DNA of 64,000 nucleotides from Phymorhynchus buccinoides (GCA_017654935.2 CM065700.1:50206927-50270926); one strand, 5' to 3'. Shown: positions 41,360-51,158, counted from the first letter of the stretch. Notes: generated by a model from the letters alone, not told the origin. Translations and numbers: made by a program.

Positions 41360-41587
41360 TTACATATATATATTTTCTGGAATTATTCCTTGCTTAACTA
41401 GAAAGTCTTTTGTTGCGATTGAAGCAGTGATTATAGCGATTAGTTTACCGGAGTCCTCTAGGTCAAGTTTTCCTAGGTCAGCTGCTTTCATTTTCAATAG
41501 TTTCTTACCAACCATCGTGTATGCAACAAAGTCCACCAATCAGAGCAGATTGATATACAAGGTTAGCAACAGTTTTTTCAGCACTCA
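41360..41587 (-). pseudogene. Small Polinton membrane protein gene with a one-base frameshift
   Basis: The minus-strand ATG at 41585-41587 opens a frame (SAEKTVANLVYQSALIGGL) that closes after about 27 codons. The adjoining frame then carries a coherent remainder (KMKAADLGKLDLEDSGKLIA, ATKDFLVKQGIIPENIY) to a stop at 41360-41362. One base change near 41520-41530 separates them. Intact versions of about 75 residues seem standard next to the preceding gene in related elements. The gap to the next gene start is 6 bases. Confidence 0.72.
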
Positions 41588-41626
41588 TTTTTTGTTTTTA
41601 AAATAAAAATAATAAATCAACTAAAA

Positions 41627-42175
41627 ATGAATTGTGACGAACTGTTGTTAAATGCGCAGGAAGCAGTAATTTCTGATGAAGTGTCAACAAGTGTTATGAA
41701 TAAAAAGGAAAAGTTGTATTCTCTGGCTGCGTGTGGAAAAACAAAACAATACTTAGGAACAGAATTTAGTATAGAACAGATTCAACAAATGTCTTCTGCT
41801 GACATTGAAAAGTACTACAACAGATACGAAGCGCAGTTAGGATCTAAAATGGTTAAAAGTTTAGGACAAACAGTAATAGGCTTGTACACTAAGTTAGTTA
41901 GTCAGTTTTTTCCACTCGATTCAAGCCAAGATTTAATGTACGATTTAAGTCAAGATCCTGTTTTAACTAAATCGTTAGAGTCTCTTAGTTGTGATCTTTT
42001 TTATAGGTTTGGCGGGCTTCTTTCGCCAGTTGTTATGGGGTTAATTACTTTTAATCATATAGATTTTATGGCTATTAAAAATGAACGCGACAGAGAATCA
42101 AACGAATCAGACGGAACAGCAAACAAGCCCCAGTCAGACAGTGATCAAGGTAACGAAGAGCCCAGGTCGAGTTGA
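41627..42175 (+). CDS. Conserved Polinton protein (182 aa), unknown function
   Basis: Mostly helical. Landmarks are EKLYSLAACGKTKQYLGTEF, then MSSADIEKYYNRYEAQLGSK, MVKSLGQTVIGLYTKLVSQF and DLFYRFGGLLSPVVMGLITF. I recall the same motif string in other invertebrate Polintons, with no assigned role. The acidic, Ser-rich C-terminal 35 residues are encoded where the next gene already overlaps. It starts 39 bases from the divergent minus-strand gene at 41587, so the two probably share a promoter region. Confidence 0.8.
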   Translation: MNCDELLLNAQEAVISDEVSTSVMNKKEKLYSLAACGKTKQYLGTEFSIEQIQQMSSADIEKYYNRYEAQLGSKMVKSLGQTVIGLYTKLVSQFFPLDSSQDLMYDLSQDPVLTKSLESLSCDLFYRFGGLLSPVVMGLITFNHIDFMAIKNERDRESNESDGTANKPQSDSDQGNEEPRSS

Positions 42176-42521
42176 AGCGGGTAAAAGGTTGTCAGAGTGG
42201 AATCGACAACAAAAAATGAATAAACAAACAAAACAAAAACTGTTGTCTCAGAATGAAGATGAATCAACCATAAGCGCAATACCAGTTAAAAAAGAAGAAG
42301 ACAAACAAAACAGTACGAATTACGATGTTGTATTGCTTACTGTTGGTGTGGTTGCTGGTGTTGGTTATTTGTCTTATAAATTATATACAACACACATGCA
42401 ACCAAAACTAGAAAAACGAGTAGAAGTACAAACAATACAAACAGAAAAAGTAGCAGACAAACAAGAAAAACAAAACCTAAAAAGCACAAAACCTGAGAGC
42501 GATCCATTTTTAATGCAATAA
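42081..42521 (+). CDS. Conserved Polinton protein with one membrane helix (146 aa)
   Basis: Overlaps the preceding gene by 95 bases in another frame. Asn/Gln/Thr-rich N terminus, then SPGRVEAGKRLSEWNRQQKM, a motif I recall from Polintons, a charged linker, one hydrophobic segment (DVVLLTVGVVAGVGYLSYKL) and a Lys-rich tail. The overlap start is inferred from the ATG at 42081, which includes the conserved region. Confidence 0.72.
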   Translation: MNATENQTNQTEQQTSPSQTVIKVTKSPGRVEAGKRLSEWNRQQKMNKQTKQKLLSQNEDESTISAIPVKKEEDKQNSTNYDVVLLTVGVVAGVGYLSYKLYTTHMQPKLEKRVEVQTIQTEKVADKQEKQNLKSTKPESDPFLMQ

Positions 42522-42800
42522 ATTATTGTTTTAGAACTTAATAAAAACTTGCCAATAACTTAAGTAAGTAACACGATAAGAACTTAACAATAACTTAAGT
42601 AAGAACTTGATAAGAACTTGTCAAGTTTTTGTGTTAGAACTTAATAAATACTTGATGTGACTTACCAAGAACTTATTAATAACTTGAAGTTGACTTAACA
42701 AGAACTTGTTTAAGAACCTATAAAAGAACTTAAAAAGAACTTAACAAGATATTAAACAATAACTTGATAAATCATTGTGTTAACTTAATAAGGGGGGGGT
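42522..42800 (+). repeat. Degenerate AACTTAATAAGAACTTG repeats in Polinton noncoding end
   Basis: Roughly 270 bases built of irregularly spaced AACTTAA, AAGAACTTG and ATAACTTAAG words, 15 or more copies, directly after the last right-hand gene. It closes with a G-run at 42792. It is not seen elsewhere in the element. Confidence 0.8.
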
Positions 42801-44042
42801 TGTGTACGTACAGCCTATTTGCCTTTATTTTGAATAGGGCTATGGCTGTACGCTTATGAAGGGATTAATGTATGCATGCATTTTATTTTATTTTTTAGTC
42901 CAAGTAAATCACTAGTAATCAGCTATATATAAACACACGTAAGTTGTGTTACCTAGCACGTAATCTCAGGATTTTTAGTTGCCTCTACCTAAGATACTAA
43001 AAATAAAACTGCGCCTTGAAGAGCAGTGTTATTTTTAGTCGAAAACTGTGTCAAGTAGTCCTCGAGGACTACTTGTCCTAATTTCGAGGTCTGAAACTGT
43101 GTCAACCGGGTATGCGGATCCGTTTGCCCTAGCTAGGTGTTGATCTAAAACTGTGTCAAGTAGTCCTCGAGGACTACTTGTCCTAATTTTGCTCAGCTAT
43201 CGCGATGTAGTAGGTGAATCAATGGTCTGCCTGCACACACGAGCAAGGCAAGTCGCGCGCTCTACACATGAAGTTAGATTTGTCACTAGTTGTTATTGAA
43301 GAATGAATAGTAAGATTTTCCACTAAGTTAGTTGCACTGGATTAAGAACTTTGACTTAATTTAAACAAATCAGGTAATATTTGACTAGTAGATTCCATTG
43401 TTTTATTTAAGCTGTCTTTTATCACAACACAACGCACAGACTTGTTTACTCTTTGCCGTCTTTAGCTGGAATGGCAGCTAAAGTAAATTTATGAGGTAAA
43501 CGTCAGCAATCACGTGATGCACAGAGCATTCTGATTGGTTTAAGTCAATCACCTGATGCACTTGTCGTCGCGCCACACAGAACACATGCTATGTCACGTC
43601 TAAAGAAATGAATACTCAGTACAGGTGCAATTAGTAAGGCAACAAGATCTTTCGCTCTAAAGATCTTTCGGTCTCATTATTTCATTATCTGAAACCCTAT
43701 AGGGGTAATTATTGTCCTGCCCTTTCCATGTTCAACGCTCCTGTCCGTTAATTATGCATAACAAATTACGCATATTATGTAGGTTAGTATCTCATTAAAG
43801 TTGTATGCATTCAGGTCGCTACCTAATACAAACTGTATGCATCTAGGTAGCTATCTCATAGGAAGTCAATGCATTGTAGGTCATTCTTTGGCTAACATAA
43901 TGAAACAAAAAGTTAAAAAAAGATTTTATGGGAATTTTCTTTTCTTTTCTTTTTTTCTTGGTTAAAAAATAGTATTGTTTTCCGAGGAAAATGGGAAGAC
44001 GGTTTTTTTTTGGATCGTTTTTTGTTGTGGTTTTTTTTCCCC
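42801..44042 (+). other. Polinton right noncoding region
   Basis: About 1.2 kb without a credible gene. It holds two copies of a palindromic block (43052-43180), duplicated GTATGCATxxAGGTxGCTAxCT motifs near 43800-43860, a repeated AAGATCTTTCG at about 43645-43672, and T-rich sequence next to the TIR. The short minus-strand frame 43913-44107 runs into the TIR and is probably spurious. Confidence 0.65.
43052..43180. promoter_or_regulatory. Duplicated perfect 24-bp palindrome
   Basis: At 43052-43075 and 43157-43180 an arm CAAGTAGTCCTC is followed directly by its exact complement. Each is preceded by AAAACTGTGT or similar and followed by TCCTAATTT. A third, non-palindromic AAACTGTGTCAA lies between. 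Such a structure could be a protein-binding site, an origin or a cruciform; the sequence shows only the symmetry. Confidence 0.7.
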
Positions 44043-44183
44043 CCTAAAAGCAGTGTTTTTTCTTCCGATTTGACAGAATAAGGGGTGACGGATTTTACTT
44101 TTTTCACCCCTTAAAGTAGCGTTTTTGTATCTAAAAGTAGAAGATTTTCCTCTTGAGCCAGAATCCCCTTTCTTCTGTTCTCT
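44043..44183 (-). repeat. Polinton right terminal inverted repeat
   Basis: Reverse complement of 24555-24697 with a few substitutions and single-base indels. It ends TTCTGTTCTCT, followed by AGTTT as on the left flank. Confidence 0.93.
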
Positions 44184-44454
44184 AGTTTTGAATTTGTGTT
44201 ACGATTTTGTAAGATTTTGTGAATTTTCTGTTACTTCAGAAGCATTGTTTATTTTTTAAAATAAAATAGCAGCTCTCCCGTTTTCTCAGAACTGCACAGG
44301 CCCATGAGATAAAAAAGAAGAAGAAAACCAACCTAAACAATGCTTTTTCTACGTGTGAAAATGAGTTGAATGCTTAAAGAACTTATGCAGTTTAGCGTAT
44401 TAGAGATTGCTCTTGCTCTCTGGTTTTGGAAACAACTGTGGATGTTTTTATATT

Positions 44455-45230
44455 TGTAATGCATTTTCTATATGGTGACTTCGTATGCATGTGAATTGTC
44501 TGTCTGTGTGTTTCCATGTGTTTCATAATGAAACAGTTGGTTGGTTTGTAATGCATTTTCTATATGGTGACTTCATATGCATGTGAATTGTCTGTCTGTG
44601 TGTTTCCATGTGTTCCATGCTCTATACCTTTAATCTTCTATGCCATATTATAACCGTTCAATGTATTTTATTGTATGTTTAATGTCAATGTCTATGTTAT
44701 AATCGTGGCACCTGGACGCAATTTCTCTTTTCAGAGATAATAAAGATGTTTTGATTTGATTTGATTCATAATGAAACAGCTGGTTGGTTTGTAATGCATT
44801 TTCTATATGGTGACTTCATATGCATGTGAATTGTCTGTCTGTGTGCTTCATAATGAAACAGTTGGTTGGTTTGTAATGCATTTTCTATATGGTGACTTCA
44901 TATGCATGTGAATTGTCTGTCTGTGTGTTTCCATGTGTTTCATAATGAAACAGCTGGTTGGTTTGTAATGCATTTTCTATATGGTGACTTCATATGCATG
45001 TGAATTGTCTGTCTGTGTGCTTCATAATGAAACAGTTGGTTGGTTTGTAATGCATTTTCTATATGGTGACTTCATATGCATGTGAATTGTCTGTCTGTGT
45101 GTTTCCATGTGCTTCATAATGAAACAGCTGGTTGGTTTGTAATGCATTTTCTATATGGTGACTTCATATGCATGTGAATTGTCTGTGTGTGTGTTTCCAT
45201 GTGCTTCATAATGAAACAGCTGGTTGTTTT
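44455..45230 (+). repeat. Tandem repeat of about 95-110 bp in VPS53 intron
   Basis: Seven or so copies of a unit with CATAATGAAACAGTTGGTTG, TTTGTAATGCATTTTCTATA, TGGTGACTTCATATGCATGT and GAATTGTCTGTCTGTGTG, with or without TTTCCATGTG. One copy is interrupted at about 44612 by a short insertion. It ends 15 bases before the exon K acceptor and carries no exon sequence. Confidence 0.9.
44612..44766 (+). mobile_element. Short 3' end of a LINE-like retroposon
   Basis: About 155 bases absent from the other repeat units. It contains CACCTGGACGCAATTTCTCT and ends in AATAAAGATG then TTTTGATTTGATTTGATT, a short tandem tail typical of 5'-truncated non-LTR insertions. The family is not identified. Confidence 0.6.
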
Positions 45231-45245
45231 GTGTATTATTTTCAG

Positions 45246-45297
45246 TTTCACTAAGATTGTGGTGAAAGGAATGACCAAGGCTGAGATGATCTTGAAG
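45246..45297 (+). CDS. VPS53: VPS53 exon K
   Basis: Acceptor ATTTTCAG ends at 45245; donor GTAAGA begins at 45298. One base completes the Ser codon of exon J, then FTKIVVKGMTKAEMILK, an almost invariant VPS53 segment. Phase 0 at its end. Confidence 0.94.
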
Positions 45298-45544
45298 GTA
45301 AGACTTGGGCTGAAGAGGGTGGTTGGGGTGGGGATGGAGGGGATGGGGGTGGGGGTATTAAAGAGATCTTACTAGAAATTAGATCTTAGAGATGTTTAAT
45401 GAGGGAGGTTCAGGTTGGGGTTGAGCAAGGTTTGATTGGAAAGATCATACTAACAAAATGGACGTTAGTCAGTTAATGTATGGAGTTAATGTTGACTGAC
45501 ATTTATTTGTTCACCGATGAGTGATGAAGATGATGATTACTTTC

Positions 45545-45690
45545 CCTGTTAGTGTTGACGTTTATGTGTGTGTCACAAAAATAAAATGAAAAACAAATGG
45601 GGTAGGCACTGCACTTGCGGTGACGCGCTCTCCAGGGGAGAACAGCCCGAATTTCACAGAGATAAGTCTCTGTGACTAAATATACCAATA
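45545..45690 (-). mobile_element. SINE fragment, inverted
   Basis: Contains GACGCGCTCTCCAGGGGAGA and ACAGCCCGAATTTCACAGAG then TCTCTGTGACTA, the complement of the core seen at 3918-4000. Confidence 0.75.
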
Positions 45691-45696
45691 CTAATA

Positions 45697-45740
45697 CCAC
45701 CCCAGGGTTTTGTGGACAACTTCATTCGTCTGCTGACCCT
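45697..45740 (+). pseudogene. Short copy of exon L interior
   Basis: CACCCCAGGGTTTTGTGGAC and AACTTCATTCGTCTGCTGAC CCT match exon L (CAGGGTTTTGTGGACAGC ...), placed 36 bases before the true exon. It lacks its own acceptor. Confidence 0.82.
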
Positions 45741-45775
45741 AGGCGGATGGTTATTTATGTATTTATTTATTTCAG

Positions 45776-45880
45776 GTGGTGATGTCCCCCCATGACCCAC
45801 CTCAGGGTTTTGTGGACAGCTTCATTCGTCTGCTGACTGACGCTGATGTCACCGAGTTCCAGAGAGTGTTAGAAATGAAG
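45776..45880 (+). CDS. VPS53: VPS53 exon L
   Basis: Acceptor TTATTTCAG ends at 45775; donor GTATAG begins at 45881. 35 codons, phase 0: VVMSPHDPPQGFVDSFIRLL then TDADVTEFQRVLEMK. This matches the VPS53 segment before the C-terminal exon. The donor GTATAG is non-optimal. Confidence 0.92.
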
Positions 45881-45883
45881 GTA

Positions 45884-46015
45884 TAGAATCTGACGATATG
45901 CTGTCACTTACCTGTTAATTACGTCCCTTTGGGTCACCCTATGAACAATAACAAAGAATGTTTTCAATGAACAATTACTGTGGAGAAACTCCAGGGAGAA
46001 GCAAAGAACAATAAA
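45884..46015 (+). repeat. Dispersed repeat related to the 58195-59540 array
   Basis: ATCTGACGATATGCTGTCAC, TTACCTGTTAATTACGTCCC TTTG and the later GAACAATTACTGTGGAGA correspond in order to ATCTGACGATATGTTGTCAC, CTGTCATTAATTACAGCCCT TTG and GAACAATAACTCTGGAGA at 59385-59490. Confidence 0.7.
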
Positions 46016-46105
46016 TCAGGGACCTTTGTTTCATCCTAGTATACTGTATTGTGTTGTACTGTATTTTGTATCGTATTGTAATGTGTTATGTTGTATTGTG
46101 TTGTA

Positions 46106-46172
46106 GAGTTTTGTGGACAGCTTCATTCGTCTGCTGACTGACGCTGACGTCAATGAATTCCAGAGAGTGTTG
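46106..46172 (+). pseudogene. Second partial copy of exon L
   Basis: TTTTGTGGACAGCTTCATTC, GTCTGCTGACTGACGCTGAC and GTCAATGAATTCCAGAGAGT GTTGGAAT match exon L from its tenth codon. GTTTTAG/GTAGAG precedes it and there is no proper donor. Closer to the true exon than the 45697 copy. Confidence 0.85.
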
Positions 46173-46234
46173 GAATTCATTTTTATTTTTGTATTTATTT
46201 TGGGGATGGGGGAAGTGGTGCATTTCATTTGACT

Positions 46235-46740
46235 TTATCTTTGTTGCATGCCATTCTTTAGCCAATGATGCCATTCGATGCCATTCTTTAGCCAATGATG
46301 CCATTCTTTAGCCAATGATGCCATTCTTTAGCCAATGATGCCATTCTTTAGCCAATGATGCCATTCTTGCTGTTTTTGTGTGTGTGTAAATGCCTTGGGC
46401 CTTTAGCCAATGATGCCATTCTTGCTGTTTTTGTGTGTGTAAATGCCTTGGGCCTTTAGCCAATGATGCCATTCTTGCTGTTTTTGTGTGTGTGTAAATG
46501 CCTTGGGCCTTTAGCCAATGATGCCATTCTTGCTATTTTTGTGTGTGCGTAAATGCCTTGGGCCTTTAGCCAATGATGCCATTCTTGCTATTTTTGTGTG
46601 TGCGTAAATGCCTTGGGCCTTTAGCCAATGATGCCATTCTTGCTATTTTTGTGTGTGTAAATGCCTTGGGCCTTTTGCCAATGATGCCATTCTTGCTATT
46701 TTTGTGTGTGTAAATGCCTTGGGCCTTTAGCCAATTAAGC
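46235..46740 (+). repeat. Two nested tandem repeats
   Basis: First a 20-bp unit GCCATTCTTTAGCCAATGAT (about 5 copies, 46253-46370), then a unit of about 54-58 bp adding TTGCTGTTTTTGTGTGTG and AAATGCCTTGGGCCTTTAG (about 7 copies). The second contains the first, showing stepwise growth. Confidence 0.9.
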
Positions 46741-46790
46741 ATGTCGATGTTTTGTAGATGTCAATAATGATGATGACTTCTTATTCCCAG

Positions 46791-46982
46791 GGTCTGCGTA
46801 GAGCGGAGCAGAGCACACTGATCGAGATGTATCGGGCCAGGGTCCCCGTATCGGCCGTCATCGGCAGTCACCATAACTCTGGCGCGCCCCTCGCCTCAAT
46901 GCTGCCCTCCTCAGTGACCTCCCCTGAACCCGAGTCTAGCCGCATCCGCAAACTGGAAAAACTGATCAAGAAACGACTCTGA
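46791..46982 (+). CDS. VPS53: VPS53 terminal coding exon M
   Basis: Acceptor TTATTCCCAG ends at 46790; stop TGA at 46980-46982. 63 codons: GLRRAEQSTLIEMYRARVP, a Ser/Pro-rich variable stretch, then the conserved C terminus PEPESSRIRKLEKLIKKRL. The last residues are the VPS53 signature C terminus, so the gene ends here. Confidence 0.96.
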   Translation, partial: GLRRAEQSTLIEMYRARVPVSAVIGSHHNSGAPLASMLPSSVTSPEPESSRIRKLEKLIKKRL

Positions 46983-47894
46983 GATGATGGGATAGAATTC
47001 CTCCTAATCTGTCTGTGCTTGCTCTCTTTGTCTCTGTTTCTCTCTGTTTCTCTCTCATTCTCATTCATTTGCTCTTTCTCTTTCTTTGCCTATTTCTCTG
47101 TGAGTCTGTCTAGTATCTCTGTTTCTCTCTGTTTCTCTCTCATTCTCATTCATTTGCTCTTTCTCTTTCTTTGCCTATTTGTCTGTGAGTCTGTCTATTA
47201 TCTCTGTTTCTCTCTGTTTTTAATCTATCTAGTTAAGATCATCAACCACATAGCTCTTACGACTTGAACCCATTCACCACCAGCCATTTTTCAACAAAAA
47301 AATACCATTCTAGTTAACTGGGTGGAGAACAAAAATGTATCTGCAATATTGTGAATTCCTCTGTGGCATGTATAACATTAGGCCTATCCTTACCTCCCGA
47401 AATTATGAAAATGGGGTCTTGTGATGACAGGTCCAGATTTGATGCCTTTAGTAACATGGGTGTTAAACCATTGTGGTGCATAAATGCGACAGTGGCAGTG
47501 AAAGGGTTAACTCTTCTAGCACCATCGGCGAACACGCTTGCCCACTACATCACTCTACAACCTATGTGCACTCCAAAAAAATAGTTGCCCTCCCCTCTTG
47601 TTGATTGAGATGCAACGGACAACTAAGAATGCAAAACATTGATGGCGCTAGCAGAGTTGAACTGCACATTGCGAAGGATTGAACTCTTGGCTTTAAAGGC
47701 AAACGATTCAGGGGAGTCGTGACAAGTGAAGCAATCCACGCCTTATCTATATTCTACTTGTAATTTCCCTTTGCAGTAGCATTTTATTTCTGTCTGGGAC
47801 AAAGATTGAAACGGTTAAAATTGTTAGATTGTTGCAGACATTTTTGTTTAAATTGTTGCAGACATGTTCTCAAGGCTAATATACTGGAAGGTTC
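46983..47894 (+). other. VPS53 3' flank, probable 3' UTR and unassigned sequence
   Basis: Contains a CT-rich segment of about 100 bp present twice (47030-47225, TCTCATTCTCATTCATTTGC in both) and then sequence without recognisable features. No clear polyadenylation signal stands out close to the stop. Confidence 0.5.
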
Positions 47895-49015
47895 TATGAT
47901 TGTTGTGGGGTGAAAGCCAGACGGCACCATCATAGAGGACTAAGGAAGGCTGACAGTTTGATTGTTGTGGGGTGAAAGGGTACCATCATAGGAAGGCTGA
48001 CAGTTTGATTGTTGTGGGGTGAAAGGGCACCATCATAGGAAGGCTGACAGTTTGATTGTTGTGGGGTGAAAGGGCACCATCATAGGAAGGCTGACAGTGT
48101 GATTGTTGTGGGGTGAAAGGGCACCATCATAGAGGACTAAGGAAGGCTGACAGTGTGATTGTTGTGGGGTGAAAGGGCACCATCATAGAGGACTAAGGAA
48201 GGCTGACAGTTTGATTGTTGTGGGGTGAAAGGGCACCATCATAGAGGACTAAGGAAGGCTGACAGTTTGATTGTTGTGGGGTGAAAGGGCACCATCATAG
48301 AGGACTAAGGAAGGCTGACAGTTTGATTGTTGTGGGGTGAAAGGGCACCATCATAGAGGACTAAGGAAGGCTGACAGTTTGATTGTTGTGGGGTGAAAGG
48401 GCACCATCATAGGAAGGCTGACAGTGTGATTGTTGTGGGGTGAAAGGGCACCATCATAGAGGACTAAGGAAGGCTGACAGTTTGATTGTTGTGGGGTGAA
48501 AGGGCACCATCATAAAGGACTAAGGAAGGCTGACAGTTTGATTGTTGTGGGGTGAAAGGGCACCATCATAGAGGACTAAGGAAGGCTGACAGTTTGATTG
48601 TTGTGGGGTGAAAGGGCACCATCATAGAGGACTAAGGAAGGCTGACAGTTTGATTGTTGTGGGGTGAAAGGGCACCATCATAGGAAGGCTGACAGTGTGA
48701 TTGTTGTGGGGTGAAAGGGCACCATCATAGAGGACTAAGGAAGGCTGACAGTTTGATTGTTGTGGGGTGAAAGGGCACCATCATAGAGGACTTAGGAAGG
48801 CTGACAGTTTGATTGTTGTGGGGTGAAAGGGCACCATCATAGAGGACTAAGGAAGGCTGACAGTTTGATTGTTGTGGGGTGAAAGGGCACCATCATAGGA
48901 AGGCTGACAGTTTGATTGTTGTGGGGTGAAAGGGCACCATCATAGGAAGGCTGACAGTTTGATTGTTGTGGGGTGAAAGGGCACCATCATAGGAAGGCTG
49001 ACAGTTTGATTGTTG
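47895..49015 (+). repeat. Minisatellite with 56-bp and 46-bp units, about 21 copies
   Basis: Units are GATTGTTGTGGGGTGAAAGG, GCACCATCATAG, optional AGGACTAAG, and GAAGGCTGACAGTTT. The short and long forms alternate in blocks, as expected from slippage plus conversion. Confidence 0.93.
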
Positions 49016-49632
49016 ATTGTTTGATTCTGGGTTTCACCCCAGTACACTGACAGTACCTTCTGGGTTTCACCCAGTACACTGACAGTACCTTCTGGGTTTC
49101 ACCCAGTACACTGACAGTACCCTCTGGGTTTCACCCAGTATACTGACAGTACCTTCTGGGTTTCTCCCAGTATACTGACAGTACCCTCTGGGTTTCACCC
49201 AGTATACTGACAGTACCTTCTGGGTTACACCCCAGTACACTGACATTACCTCCTGGGTTTCACCCCAGTACACTGACAGTACCTTCTGGGTTTCACCCAG
49301 TACAATGACAGTAGGGTTTCACCCAGTATAATGACAGTACCTTCTGGGTTTCACCCAGTTCACTGACAGTACCTTCTGGGTTTCACCCCAGTACACTGAC
49401 AGTAGGATTTCACCCAGTACACTGACTACCTGCTGGGTTTCACCCAGTACATTGACAGTACCTTCTGGGTTTCACCCCAGTACATTGACAGTACCTTCTG
49501 GGTTTCACCCAGTTCACTGACAGTACCTTCTGGATTTCACCCCAGTATCATGACAGTACCTTCTGGGTTTCACCCAGTTCACTGACAGTACCTTCTGGAT
49601 TTCACCCAGTACACTGACAGTACCTTCTGGTG
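49016..49632 (+). repeat. Minisatellite of about 31-33 bp, about 19 copies
   Basis: Unit CTGGGTTTCACCCAGTACAC TGACAGTACCTT with CCCCAG and TTCACTG variants. The core GGGTTTCACCC is an imperfect inverted repeat. Confidence 0.92.
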
Positions 49633-49661
49633 TTAAACCCTGGTTGTTTTGTGGGGGAAGT

Positions 49662-50030
49662 GGCTGTGCAGTGTTGAGCACAGCTGTACAGATAGTTGGA
49701 GTGTTCTGTAATGAGCACTGCTGTTGAGCACAGCTGTACATATAGTTGGAGTGTTCTGTAATGAGCGCTGCTGTTGAGCACAGCTGTACAGATAGTTGGA
49801 GTGTTCTGTAATGAGCGCTGCTGTTGAGCACAGCTGTACAGATAGTTGGAGTGTTCTGTAATGAGCACTGCTGTTGAGCACAGCTGTACAGTTAGTTGGA
49901 GTGTTCTGTAATGAGCACTGCTGTTGAACACAGCTGTACAGATAGTTGGAGTGTTCTGTAATGAGCACTACTACTGAACACAGCTGTACAGTTAGCTGGA
50001 GTGTTCTGTAATGAGCGCTGCTGTTGAGCA
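49662..50030 (+). repeat. Minisatellite of 50 bp, about 7 copies
   Basis: Unit TTGAGCACAGCTGTACAGAT AGTTGGAGTGTTCTGTAATG AGCGCTGCTG, with point variants. Minus-strand frames across it are repeat translations. Confidence 0.93.
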
Positions 50031-50194
50031 CTGGCGTAATTGTGTGCACGCTTCTGGTTTGTAAGTGTAGAAGGAGTTGTAAGTGCATGAGTGTGTGTTG
50101 GTTACTATCTTGTGTAAATGAAATGCTTGTGCATGTGTGTGTATTGGAAGTGTGGATAATCTGGATGTATATTGATGCATAATGGAAGGCTTTA

Positions 50195-50293
50195 AAATAG
50201 TTTGAGTGATTTGTGTGTGTGTATGTATGTATATATGTGTGCGTGCATGTGTGTATGTGTGTGTGTATGTCAGTGTGTGTATGTGTGTGAGTA

Positions 50294-50340
<47 letters not shown>
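50195..50340 (+). repeat. (GT)n microsatellite, impure then pure
   Basis: TG-rich tract with interruptions that becomes a pure GT run of about 40 bases at 50300-50341. Confidence 0.9.
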
Positions 50341-50341
<1 letters not shown>

Positions 50342-50342
<1 letters not shown>

Positions 50343-50737
50343 TGCATGTATTTAAGTGTACATTATCTGAAATTGAAGAAATGTAAAAGCAGTCATATAA
50401 TTTAAAGGGAATGCCTGTTGACTCTGTAGACCATTTTATGTGAAATGTTCCAAACATTCCCTGGATGATGATCTTCAAACTCAGAACATGTTCAAGAAGA
50501 AACAGTAGCATCATTCCATGTCTTGTGGTTGTGCTCTATATAACTGGAAAACGTGCTACCATTGTGCTTGACTGTTAAATAGCGAGTCTCACTTTGTAAA
50601 GCAGAAAAAAACCCTTGGTAGTTAAGTTTACAGTTCCAGCTGTTTGCTCTAAGATGGAGCGCATAATATTGTATGTGTATTTAAATAAATGTTGTGGTAT
50701 ATTATGGTGATGGTGGTATATTATGTATTATTATAAA

Positions 50738-50779
<42 letters not shown>

Positions 50780-51157
50780 GGGTTGTATACTTGTTTGCTG
50801 ATAAATTAGAGTGAAATGCCAAAATCCTGGCTGTGGGCATTCAAAGTACTGTATGAGTAAAGGCATACATGAACAAAATGTTTGATGGTTCTGTTTTTCA
50901 GTGTGAATGTGAAATGCAAAAGCATATGTTGTTGTTGAACATGTTTCACTTTCTGTTAGTTTTAGAAAAATGCACTGTTTATCAAAATTGCTGTTCTTCC
51001 TGACAGTTCTTTTGTTCTTTAGACTGTACGTGATTTTAAAAGCGTGCCTGTTTGCAAACTAACTTCATGTGTTTGTCACAGTACCTTGATATTCCAGTTA
51101 GATTAGATAACGAGTAAAGAATGAATACAAGAAAGCACTGATGCAGGGCTAATGTCT
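50342..51157 (+). other. Intergenic, nothing recognised; (GA)n at 50738-50780
   Basis: AT-rich sequence with an AATAAA at 50684-50689 that could end the VPS53 transcript if its 3' UTR is very long. A GA tract of about 40 bp follows. Confidence 0.45.
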
Positions 51158-51158
51158 A

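Larger units (their letters stand above)
24555..44183 (+). mobile_element. Polinton/Maverick transposon, defective, with nested DIRS element
   Basis: A 19.6-kb element (about 13.5 kb without the DIRS insert) lies in the VPS53 intron between exons J and K. Terminal inverted repeats of about 142 bp begin AGAGAACAG on the left and end CTGTTCTCT on the right. Flanking AGTTT occurs on both sides (24550-24554 and 44184-44188); Polintons usually make 6-bp duplications, so this is one base short or slightly degraded. Contents are protein-primed DNA polymerase, RVE integrase, packaging ATPase (partial), major capsid (N-terminal part only), a candidate minor capsid protein and several small membrane proteins. 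Genes are densely packed on both strands, are AT-rich and lack introns, unlike the host surroundings. No adenovirus-type maturation protease was seen. Confidence 0.95.

Noticed and set aside
43913..44107. 64-aa minus-strand ORF at the Polinton right end
   Set aside because: Lys-rich low-complexity sequence running into the TIR; no counterpart at the left end despite TIR similarity.
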